Below, one piece after another: positions 28,145 to 35,597 of a DNA stretch of 64,000 nt. Origin of the DNA: Buttiauxella brennerae ATCC 51605 (GTDB lineage Bacteria; Pseudomonadota; Gammaproteobacteria; Enterobacterales; Enterobacteriaceae); the NCBI RefSeq assembly GCF_001654925.1, contig NZ_LXER01000020.1, forward strand, positions 62,001-126,000, written 5' to 3'. Position 1 is the first letter of the stretch, and each line of letters opens with the position of its first letter. The translations under genes and the position numbers were made by a program. Below the pieces are notes generated by a model, which saw nothing but the letters and a program-made list of their open reading frames with translations, made no database searches and had not been told where the DNA came from.

Positions 28145-29077
28145 TTAGTGCATATCAGGGTTGGTCATGCCCCTGGTTTGAATCTGACTGAATAACATCT
28201 CCAGCTGTTTGAGCATCATCGAGGCGGCGAGAGAAAGCTGCCTTGTAGGGGCAACGCACAGGGAAAGCGTGAAAGTCTTTAACTGCGGATCGGTCAGCGG
28301 AATAAACTGCAGCTCGCCGCTTTCCACCTCATCCATGATATCGAGCCAGCACAGAATACCGATGCCCATTTTCTCTTTAATCAGCGAGCGGATCATATGG
28401 ATGTTATTTGATACCGCGACTTCGTGGATCATGTCGCCGTTGATATTCATCAGCGCCTGAAACGGCTCGGCCAGCATCAGCGGTGCGGCGGGCAGGATAA
28501 ATGGATATTCCATGCACTGATTAAAACGCACGCCGTTTCTGCCGCTAAGCGGATGCCCTTCCGGCACCACAACACCCAGTTCAATTTCAGCAAAGGCGCG
28601 TACCTGTAATTCTCTGGAACTTTGCGGATTGAGCATCAGTCCGAAGTCGGCATCGCCCGACATCAGCGCCTGTTGAATATCCACGTTATTCATGGTCGTC
28701 AGCGTGAATGAGATGTTCGGATAATCGAGATGCACTTTTTTGAGCATAGAGGAAAAAAATTGCCGGTTGATGGCGTCGATGGTGGCAATCCGCACGTGCC
28801 CGCGCCGCAACCCGCGCAGATCATCGAGCTGTTCGCAGACACGCGAGAAATCCTTTTTCCAATTATTGGCGGCATGCAGCAACAGCTCACCGGCCGCCGT
28901 CAGGCGCAACCCGGTGGGATGCCGCTCAAACAACGGCATCGCCAATTCTTTTTCGACCCGCAGTATCTGCCGGTCAATCGACGAAGCTGCGACATGCAGG
29001 GTTTCGGAGGCCTTACGGAACGATCCCTGGCGGGCAACCTCGGTGAAGTACAGCAGAAATCGGGAGAATGCGAACAT
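28145..29077 (-). CDS. LysR-family transcriptional regulator of the island
   Basis: This 310-residue protein has the N-terminal winged helix-turn-helix of the LysR family (FLLYFTEVARQGSFRKASET, then LHVAASSIDRQILRVEKELA and LFERHPTGLRLTAAGELLL), followed by a periplasmic-binding-like effector domain. It is transcribed away from the rightward catabolic operon. The intergenic region contains an ATTG-N9-CAAT box at 29159-29175. It most likely senses the catabolised compound and controls both operons and itself. The effector is unknown. No close match to a named regulator is recognised. Confidence 0.9.
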   Translation of the reverse strand: MFAFSRFLLYFTEVARQGSFRKASETLHVAASSIDRQILRVEKELAMPLFERHPTGLRLTAAGELLLHAANNWKKDFSRVCEQLDDLRGLRRGHVRIATIDAINRQFFSSMLKKVHLDYPNISFTLTTMNNVDIQQALMSGDADFGLMLNPQSSRELQVRAFAEIELGVVVPEGHPLSGRNGVRFNQCMEYPFILPAAPLMLAEPFQALMNINGDMIHEVAVSNNIHMIRSLIKEKMGIGILCWLDIMDEVESGELQFIPLTDPQLKTFTLSLCVAPTRQLSLAASMMLKQLEMLFSQIQTRGMTNPDMH

Positions 29078-29095
29078 AGGGAGTGCTCTCTTTTA

Positions 29096-29217
29096 TGCAA
29101 CGGGATGTGCGAATCAAAGCGCTGGACGCAACAGTTTTATAACAATAACGTAGCTTTCATTGCAACGGGAACAATCGTTTCACAGCATATCGGGCCGGCT
29201 CTGCAAGGGAATGTGCG
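29096..29217 (+). repeat. Direct repeats TGCAACGGGA in the LysR control region
   Basis: TGCAACGGGATGTGCG (29096-29111), TGCAACGGGA (29161-29170) and TGCAAGGGAATGTGCG (29202-29217) are related direct repeats. The middle copy lies inside the LysR box. Such an array could bind a regulator dimer or tetramer at several points. Confidence 0.55.
29159..29175. promoter_or_regulatory. LysR-type regulator box (T-N11-A)
   Basis: ATTG-CAACGGGAA-CAAT is a perfect inverted repeat with the T-N11-A spacing typical of LysR recognition sites. It lies 82 bases from the LysR start and 118 bases from the start of the rightward operon. Confidence 0.7.
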
Positions 29218-29293
29218 TTAAGACAGCGGGTTATGCGGCGAATGAGAGGATCCCCTTTTTATAAATGACTCATCTAAATAAATACGGTAAATA

Positions 29294-30265
29294 ATGATGA
29301 AAGATGCCGGATTAATTCCAGTCACGATAAAATCGATAAATCCCAATGGTACTGGAAATATTTCAGTGCAGCTTGTCGCACAGCAAGGGGGGGTATTACC
29401 GGCTTATTTACCCGGCGCACACATTGACGTTTTTATTCCGGAACTCGGCCCGCGGCAATATTCTCTTTGCGGTGAAAACGACAACGGAGAATATTACGAA
29501 ATCTGCGTGAAACTCGCGGAAAACTCAACCGGCGGTTCACATTTTATTCATCATCATTTCCGCCCCAGCAACAGCCTGACCATTTCGGCGCCGCGCAATC
29601 ATTTTCCTTTGCCCGACGCAGGTAAATATCTTTTATTTGCCGGCGGTATTGGCATCACGCCGCTGCTGGCAATGGCGGAACACATTGCAAAGCAACAGAT
29701 TGAGTTTGAACTGCATTACTCGGTTTCAGACAGTGAGCACATCGCGTTTCTGCCGCGCTTAACTACGCCTGTCTTAGCGAAAAATGTCTTTATACATGAC
29801 AGCAGCGCAAACGATTCCCTGCGCCATAACACGCCGCTGAGTTTATGTCAGCCGGATGAAAATACGCGGGTACTGGCCTGTGGTCCGAACGGATTTATTC
29901 AGCGTCTTGAACACATTATGCGCAGCCATCACTGGCAGGAAAATCAATTATCTTTCGAGCGCTTCAGTAATGCGAATATTGATAAGAATGCAGATAATCA
30001 GGCATTTCATATCCAGCTTAACTCCACCGGACAACGTTATTTAGTTGGTCCGAAACAGAGCATTGCCGAAGTCTTATTAAGCGCCAAAGTCGATATTATG
30101 CTGTCGTGTGAACAAGGTATTTGCGGTTCCTGCATTACCGACGTGATCGACGGAATTCCCGATCACCGCGACTGCGTGCTGACAGAAGAAGAGAAAGCGG
30201 AGAACACGCAAATAACGCTGTGCTGTTCGCGCTCCAAAAGTCCCGTTCTGGTGCTCGACCTGTAA
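29294..30265 (+). CDS. VanB/PDR-type ferredoxin reductase with 2Fe-2S domain
   Basis: This encodes 323 residues. Domain order is a flavin-binding barrel (GPRQYSLCGEN; the RxYS motif binds FMN/FAD), an NAD-binding domain (FAGGIGITPLLAMAEHI, then ACGPNGFI) and a C-terminal plant-type ferredoxin (SCEQGICGSCITDV, plus the fourth cysteine in TLCCSRS). This is the layout of phthalate dioxygenase reductase and VanB. These proteins normally feed electrons to a Rieske oxygenase, yet none is encoded in the island. The ATGATG start has only a weak ribosome-binding site. It is the first gene of the rightward operon, and the next gene starts 20 bases after its stop. Confidence 0.88.
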   Translation: MMKDAGLIPVTIKSINPNGTGNISVQLVAQQGGVLPAYLPGAHIDVFIPELGPRQYSLCGENDNGEYYEICVKLAENSTGGSHFIHHHFRPSNSLTISAPRNHFPLPDAGKYLLFAGGIGITPLLAMAEHIAKQQIEFELHYSVSDSEHIAFLPRLTTPVLAKNVFIHDSSANDSLRHNTPLSLCQPDENTRVLACGPNGFIQRLEHIMRSHHWQENQLSFERFSNANIDKNADNQAFHIQLNSTGQRYLVGPKQSIAEVLLSAKVDIMLSCEQGICGSCITDVIDGIPDHRDCVLTEEEKAENTQITLCCSRSKSPVLVLDL

Positions 30266-30285
30266 TGTCAACGCGGAGCGACATA

Positions 30286-31566
30286 ATGAACCTACCCGAT
30301 CCCACCACACCGCTAAACGGCATTGCCAACGCTCGTCTGCCCGCGTGGCTGCTTCCCGCCGGATGGCCTTTGCAGGCAGGCGAACCGGTTACGGCAGATC
30401 TGCATTTTGACGCAGGCAAAATTACATCCGTGACGCCTTATCAGCCAGAACAAAATAATTTCTGGAACACACACGGCGCGTTGGCTCTGCCGGGGCTGAT
30501 TGAACCCCACGCGCATCTCGATAAAACCTTCACCATTGCCCGCAGCCGCCCGTCCAAACCCGGGCTGCTGGCGGCTATTGAAACTCTGCATCAGGATCGT
30601 CAGCACTGGACAGCGGATGATTTGCGTCAGCGTGCCCGCAAGGGATTGACGTGGGCGGCCGCTAACGGCGTAACCCGGTTGCGTACCCACATTGACTGGT
30701 TCGACGTGGTTCCGCCGCTGGCCTGGTCTGAGCTGGCTGACATGGAACAACCGGGGATTACGCTTGAGCGGGTGGCGCTGGTACCGCTGAGCTTTTTCGC
30801 CGATACCGACGCGGCTGACCGCATCGCCCGCGCGGTCGCACACAGCGGAAAACACTGCCTGCTGGGCGGATTTATCCACTCCTCAAACTGGGATCCGGCG
30901 GCGATGACCCACCTAATGCAAAGCGCTTCACGCTGGCAGTTGAGTCTGGATCTGCACATCGACGAAGAACTTTCTCCGTTGGCACACGGCCTGAGCTGGC
31001 TTGCGCACTATTTATCCCACAATAAATTCAACGGTCATATCTTTTGCAGCCACGGCTGTGCCCTGTCCTCCAGCAGTGAACAACAGGCGCAGGACGTGCT
31101 GCGTTTGCTGTCGGCGCAGCGCGTCACGCTGATTGCACTGCCGATGACCAACCTGCTGTTGCAGGACGCCGTCACCGGTCGTACGCCCCGCCAGCGCGGC
31201 ATCACTCTGCTCAAAGAAGCACAGGCGGCAGGCATTCCGCTGCTGCTCGGCTGCGATAACGTGCAGGATGCCTTTTGTCCGGCAGGCAGTTATGACCCGC
31301 TGGATACGCTGAGCTGCGCCCTGTTTGCGCTTCAGCTTGATAACGTTTTTGACCGGCAGTCGCGGCTTATCTGCGATGTCGCCGCACTGACCGGTGATGC
31401 TCACAGCGGCATGCCGCTCGCGCCCGGTGCAGATGCCAGTCTGGTTCTCTTCCCGGGCAGCGACAGCATGACCTGGCCTTTACAAAGCGCGGCCCGTGTG
31501 GTTATCCACCATGGCAGGCTGACCCATAAACGCACCTGGAATCAGGAGTTATCCCATGAGTCTTGA
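30286..31566 (+). CDS. Cytosine-deaminase-like amidohydrolase
   Basis: This encodes 426 residues from ATG 30286, preceded by GCGGAG at seven bases; ATG 30265, overlapping the previous stop (TAATG), is an alternative adding seven residues. It belongs to the CodA-like amidohydrolases. Metal and catalytic residues are His75 and His77 (EPHAHLDK), His224 with Glu227 (LDLHIDE), His256 (CSHGCAL) and Asp324 (GCDNVQDAFCP). These motifs agree with cytosine and isocytosine deaminases. Expected chemistry is deamination or ring hydrolysis of a pyrimidine-like compound. Its last 11 bases overlap the RidA-like gene, indicating coupling. Confidence 0.85.
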   Translation: MNLPDPTTPLNGIANARLPAWLLPAGWPLQAGEPVTADLHFDAGKITSVTPYQPEQNNFWNTHGALALPGLIEPHAHLDKTFTIARSRPSKPGLLAAIETLHQDRQHWTADDLRQRARKGLTWAAANGVTRLRTHIDWFDVVPPLAWSELADMEQPGITLERVALVPLSFFADTDAADRIARAVAHSGKHCLLGGFIHSSNWDPAAMTHLMQSASRWQLSLDLHIDEELSPLAHGLSWLAHYLSHNKFNGHIFCSHGCALSSSSEQQAQDVLRLLSAQRVTLIALPMTNLLLQDAVTGRTPRQRGITLLKEAQAAGIPLLLGCDNVQDAFCPAGSYDPLDTLSCALFALQLDNVFDRQSRLICDVAALTGDAHSGMPLAPGADASLVLFPGSDSMTWPLQSAARVVIHHGRLTHKRTWNQELSHES

Positions 31567-32026
31567 AGCGGGAGCGGGTAAACCGCTTGCCAAATATGCC
31601 GCGTGGCGGCGTGCCGGTGATTTCGTTTTTCTCTCCGGCATTATTCCCGTTAACCCGCAGACTGCGACGATCGTGCGTGGTTTTCAGGATATTCCCGCCG
31701 ACGCGCGCCTGCTGCTGGGCGAAACCGGCGAGTTCTCAACCGACGCCAAACAGGGGCCGATCCTCGCCCAGAGCTGGTATGTGCTCGAAAGCATTCGCCA
31801 CACGATTGAAGACGCTGGCGGGCAAATGAGCGATGTGATCAAGCTGGTGCAGTATTTTCGCAATCTCGATCATTTTCCGTATTACAGCCAAGTCAGAAAA
31901 CTTTTTTATCCCGGACAACCGCCGGTTTCCACCGTGGTGCAGGTCAGCGAAATGCTGCCAGATGCCGGGGTGCTGATTGAAGTCGAAGCCACCGCCTGGT
32001 TACCGCAATCCCGCTCAACCCAATAA
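31556..32026 (+). CDS. RidA-like (YjgF/YER057c/UK114 family) protein without the key arginine
   Basis: This encodes 156 residues from ATG 31556 with AGGAG seven bases upstream. The chorismate-mutase-like fold is evident from DFVFLSGIIPVNPQT, DVIKLVQYFRNLDHFP and the C-terminal IEVEATAW. In active RidA deaminases an arginine follows proline in the P(A)R(S/T) motif; here the corresponding stretch is PPVSTVVQV, with Val124 at that place. Family members lacking the arginine do not hydrolyse simple imines, so another substrate or a binding role is likely. The glutamate in IEVEA is kept. It sits between the cytosine-deaminase-like and creatininase-family genes. Confidence 0.82.
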   Translation: MSLEAGAGKPLAKYAAWRRAGDFVFLSGIIPVNPQTATIVRGFQDIPADARLLLGETGEFSTDAKQGPILAQSWYVLESIRHTIEDAGGQMSDVIKLVQYFRNLDHFPYYSQVRKLFYPGQPPVSTVVQVSEMLPDAGVLIEVEATAWLPQSRSTQ

Positions 32027-32047
32027 TGTCAGACCACGAGGCACAGC

Positions 32048-32929
32048 ATGATTAACGGTTATATTCCTGCAAATCGTTTTCTCCCTTTTCTGAGCTGGAC
32101 AGCCATTGCTGCCCTGCCTGATAAAGCCAATACGGTGATCGTCCTGCCGACCGGTGCGATTGAGCAACACGGGCCGCATCTGCCGTGTTCGGTGGACAGC
32201 GTGATATCCTCCGGTGTGGCGGGTCACGCGCTGGCGCGGCTGCCGGAAGATATTCCGGCCTACGCCATTCCTCCGATCACCTACGGCAAATCTGACGAAC
32301 ATTTGAATTTCCCCGGCACGCTGACCTTAACCGGCGACACGCTGCTTCAAACCATTTTAGAAATTGCCGAATCGCTTTACCGCGCTGGTTTCCGCAAGCT
32401 GCTGATGATTAATGGTCACGGTGGACAGCCGCAGGTACTGCAAATGGCATCGCGAGAAATGCGCCTGCGTCATGGCGATATGATCATGATCCCTCACGAT
32501 GTATTTCGTGTGCCCAATGTGGAAAACCAGTTCCTGAGTCCGCTGGAGCAAAAAATGGCGATGCACGCCGGTCACAGCGAAACCGCGGTGATGCTGGCGC
32601 TGGCGCCGGAATGTGTCCACATCGAACACGCGGTCGCCAACTATCCGCCGGAATTCCCGTGTCCGACGCTGTCATCAGGCCGCCCTGCCGCCGCCTGGGC
32701 TTCCTATGATTTTGGCCCGAGTGGCGTGATCGGCGACCCGACCGGCGCGACCGCTGAACAGGGCCACGCGATCCTTGATTCGCTTGCGGCGAGCTGGGCG
32801 CAGGCGATCATCGAAATCCATCACATGCAATGGAAAGCCCGCAGTGAGCCCACCTGGGGAAAACACCACTGGAACGGCTTTGTGCAAACCAGCTTCACTC
32901 CTCCTTCGTCTTCTCTGGCCTCTGAATAA
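32048..32929 (+). CDS. Creatininase-family metal-dependent amidohydrolase
   Basis: This is a 293-residue protein. The creatininase metal motif GAIEQHGPHLPCSVD gives Glu39, His41 and Asp50. INGHGGQPQ (His124) and the HAGHSETA motif (His173, Glu178) complete the two-metal site. The family includes creatinine amidohydrolase, the MftE peptidase and FAPy deformylases such as ArfB, all of which cut amide bonds in small cyclic or formylated substrates. In this operon it would be well placed to open a lactam or remove a formyl group. The identity of the substrate cannot be read. It starts 21 bases after the RidA-like gene. Confidence 0.88.
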   Translation: MINGYIPANRFLPFLSWTAIAALPDKANTVIVLPTGAIEQHGPHLPCSVDSVISSGVAGHALARLPEDIPAYAIPPITYGKSDEHLNFPGTLTLTGDTLLQTILEIAESLYRAGFRKLLMINGHGGQPQVLQMASREMRLRHGDMIMIPHDVFRVPNVENQFLSPLEQKMAMHAGHSETAVMLALAPECVHIEHAVANYPPEFPCPTLSSGRPAAAWASYDFGPSGVIGDPTGATAEQGHAILDSLAASWAQAIIEIHHMQWKARSEPTWGKHHWNGFVQTSFTPPSSSLASE

Positions 32930-32942
32930 AGGAATTCTCACG

Positions 32943-33926
32943 ATGAAAACACAGCGTCCCTTCACTTACAGCCTGCTGACCGTGCTGCTGGCCGGGGTTT
33001 CCACCTCCAGCAGGGCGGAAGAGAAATTTACCTTTCTGACCAACTGGTACGCGCAGGCGGAGCATGGTGGTTTTTACGAGGCGCAGGCCAAAGGGTTGTA
33101 CAAAACCGCCGGTATGGATGTCAGCATCAAGATGGGTGGCCCGCAGGTCAACGTGATGCAACTGATGGCCGCCGGACAGGCTGACTGTACGCTCGGCGAC
33201 AACGGACAGGCGCTGGAAACCTGGCAGGCGGGCGTGCACGCGGTGACCGTGGCGACAGTGTTCCAGCATTCGCCGACGGTATTTATCAGCCATGACAAAG
33301 TGGAGAAAGGTCAGGAGCTGAAAGACAAAACCTTCCTGCTGGCGACCGAGGCTTATACCTCTTTCTGGCCGTGGGCGAAGAGTGAACTGGGGCTGGGGAG
33401 CGCCAAAATCCGCCCTTACACCTTCAGCGTGCAGCCATTCCTGGCGGACAATAATCTGGTGCAACAGGGTTATGTCACCTCCGAGCCTTTCTCGATCGAA
33501 AAAGGCGGCAAACCATTCTACGTCTACATGCTCAGCGACTGGGGTTATCCGCCGTACGGTAACTCAATTATCTGTATGGCTGACACCGTTAAAAAACGCC
33601 CGGCGGCAGTGGCTGCTTTCGTGAAGGCCTCAATGCAGGGCTGGAAGGAGTACTTGCAGGATCCGACCGCGGGCAACCAGCTTATCACTCAGGCCAACCC
33701 ACGTATGGGTGCTGACCAGATCGCTTTCGGTATCGCACAGATGAAGAAGTATGAGCTGGTGACTGGCGGCGACGCGCAAATCAACGGTATCGGTATCATC
33801 ACTGAAACGCGTCTGAAAAAGACCTGGGACATGCTGGTGAAAAACAAGCTGATCGATGCGGACAAAGTACCGTTTGAGCAGACTTATACCCTCGACATGA
33901 TCAAAGACGCGAAGGTAATGCCATGA
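32943..33926 (+). CDS. NMT1/THI5-type periplasmic substrate-binding protein (second of two)
   Basis: This encodes 327 residues from ATG 32943 (AAAGGA upstream); the longer frame overlaps the creatininase gene. The signal peptide runs to about residue 24, ending STSSRA before EEKFTFLTNWYAQAEHGGFY. It is the paralogue of the protein at 26903-27892. The two differ near the pocket: ADCTLGDNGQALE here, where the other has ADVIIGYDLQLLE. They may therefore bind related but not identical ligands. It is followed, with a four-base ATGA overlap, by its ATPase gene, so it is the main binding protein of the ABC system. Confidence 0.87.
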   Translation: MKTQRPFTYSLLTVLLAGVSTSSRAEEKFTFLTNWYAQAEHGGFYEAQAKGLYKTAGMDVSIKMGGPQVNVMQLMAAGQADCTLGDNGQALETWQAGVHAVTVATVFQHSPTVFISHDKVEKGQELKDKTFLLATEAYTSFWPWAKSELGLGSAKIRPYTFSVQPFLADNNLVQQGYVTSEPFSIEKGGKPFYVYMLSDWGYPPYGNSIICMADTVKKRPAAVAAFVKASMQGWKEYLQDPTAGNQLITQANPRMGADQIAFGIAQMKKYELVTGGDAQINGIGIITETRLKKTWDMLVKNKLIDADKVPFEQTYTLDMIKDAKVMP

Positions 33927-34750
33927 ATTCATCCCTCAAACTGACCGTGATGAGCGATGTCCGCTCAGCCAATCCCCCGCCCGTGCCCGCCATCGAAGTG
34001 TTGTCGGCAGAGAAAATTTACAGCAACGGCACGCGCGCTCTGCTGCCGGTCAATCTGACCATTAATCAGGGAGAATTCGTGACCCTGCTTGGTCCGTCGG
34101 GCTGTGGCAAAAGCACGTTGCTAAAAATGGTCGCTGGGCTGACAGAATCCAGCGATGGAAAACTGTTGCTATGGCGGCGCGACAGCCGTGAAAAAGCGCA
34201 GGTTCCGCTGTCTTTTGTATTCCAGGAAGCCACGCTGATGCCGTGGAGCGATGTGCAAAATAACGTGCGTTTGCCGCTGGATCTTGCGGGCGTGCCGCGT
34301 GCCGAAGCCAATACCCGCGTCAGTGAAGCACTGGAACTGGTCGGGCTGAGCAAATTTGCCAAAGTCCTGCCACGTGAACTGTCGGGCGGCATGCAGATGC
34401 GCGTTTCGATTGCCCGCGGTCTGGTGACCCGTCCGAAACTGTTGCTGATGGATGAACCCTTTGGCGCACTCGATGAAATAACCCGCAACAAGCTCGACAG
34501 CGATCTGCTACGTCTGTGGCGGGAACAGGGCCTGACGGTGGTGTTCGTCACCCACTCGATCCACGAAGCGGTATTTCTCTCACAACGGGTGATCATGATG
34601 GCCGCCCGTCCGGGACGTGTCGTGGAGGATATCGCCATTACCGAGCCTTTCCCGCGCAACGAAGATTTCCGTGTCACTCCGGCGTTCTCACGTTATGCGA
34701 AACAGTTGCAGGACAGCCTGCTGCAAGCCAGTCAATCGGGTATGGAGTAA
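33923..34750 (+). CDS. ABC transporter ATP-binding protein (TauB/SsuB/ThiZ type)
   Basis: This encodes 275 residues. Walker A is GPSGCGKSTL, the Q-loop FVFQEATLMPWSD, the signature LSGGMQMRVSIARG, Walker B LLLMDEPFGALDE and the switch histidine VTHS. The MPW motif after the Q-loop is typical of ATPases for nitrate, taurine, sulfonates and thiamin-pyrimidine-type substrates. The start overlaps the binding-protein stop, and the permease starts four bases after its stop, so the three transporter genes are tightly coupled. Confidence 0.93.
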   Translation: MNSSLKLTVMSDVRSANPPPVPAIEVLSAEKIYSNGTRALLPVNLTINQGEFVTLLGPSGCGKSTLLKMVAGLTESSDGKLLLWRRDSREKAQVPLSFVFQEATLMPWSDVQNNVRLPLDLAGVPRAEANTRVSEALELVGLSKFAKVLPRELSGGMQMRVSIARGLVTRPKLLLMDEPFGALDEITRNKLDSDLLRLWREQGLTVVFVTHSIHEAVFLSQRVIMMAARPGRVVEDIAITEPFPRNEDFRVTPAFSRYAKQLQDSLLQASQSGME

Positions 34751-34754
34751 CGTT

Positions 34755-35570
34755 ATGCAAACTCAAAAATCTTCTCCGTGGATCAATAACCAAACCTTCC
34801 GCAAAGTGCTGTATCCGGCAATCGTGGCCGTGGTGGTGATTTTGCTATGGCAAGGCTGGGTGAGCTATTTCAAAATCCCTCAGTTTCTCGTGCCGTCACC
34901 GGGTGTGATGTTACAAAGCCTGTGGACCAACTTCGGCTCGCTGATGATGTCGCTACTGTTTACGCTGAAAATCACTCTGATTTCGTTTTTACTGTCGATT
35001 GTTATCGGCGCGGCGGTGGCTTTCGTGCTGGTGCAAAACCGCTTTGTTGAAACCGCGCTGTTCCCTTACATCGTGTTTCTACAAGTGACGCCGATTGTCG
35101 CCATCGCGCCGCTGATTATCATCTGGGTCAAAGACACCACGCTGTCGCTGGTGGTGTGTGCGACGCTGATGGCGGTGTTCCCGATCATTTCCAATACCAC
35201 ACAGGGGCTGCGCAGTGTGTCGCCCGGCCTGCTGAGTTACTTCAAGCTAAACCGAGCCAGCCGCCTGCAGATACTCATTCGCTTACGTATTCCTTCTGCC
35301 CTGCCGTATTTTTTTGGCGCACTGCGTATTTCCAGCGGCCTGTCGCTGATTGGGGCTGTGGTCGCTGAGTTTGTTGCCGGTACGGGTGGCACTAACACCG
35401 GCCTGGCTTACCAGATACTGCAGGCAGGTTACCAGTTGGATATCCCGCTGATGTTTGCCGCCCTGCTGTTAATTTCACTCACCGGTATTGCGCTGTTCGG
35501 CGTGATGTCGTGGATTTCGCGGCGCGCCCTGAGCACCTGGCATGAAAGCGAAGCCGTACAATCTCATTAA
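34755..35570 (+). CDS. ABC transporter permease (TauC/SsuC/ThiX type)
   Basis: This encodes 271 residues from ATG 34755, four bases after the ATPase stop; the longer upstream frame lies within the ATPase gene. About six membrane helices are visible. The EAA-type loop is LLSYFKLNRASRLQILIRLR followed by IPSALPYFFGALRI. The VPSPGVMLQSL segment near the N-terminus is typical of permeases in the TauC/SsuC family. It presumably forms a homodimer serving both binding proteins of the island. Confidence 0.92.
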   Translation: MQTQKSSPWINNQTFRKVLYPAIVAVVVILLWQGWVSYFKIPQFLVPSPGVMLQSLWTNFGSLMMSLLFTLKITLISFLLSIVIGAAVAFVLVQNRFVETALFPYIVFLQVTPIVAIAPLIIIWVKDTTLSLVVCATLMAVFPIISNTTQGLRSVSPGLLSYFKLNRASRLQILIRLRIPSALPYFFGALRISSGLSLIGAVVAEFVAGTGGTNTGLAYQILQAGYQLDIPLMFAALLLISLTGIALFGVMSWISRRALSTWHESEAVQSH

Positions 35571-35597
35571 CCCCATTGATTTTCAGGCGGGAAAAAT

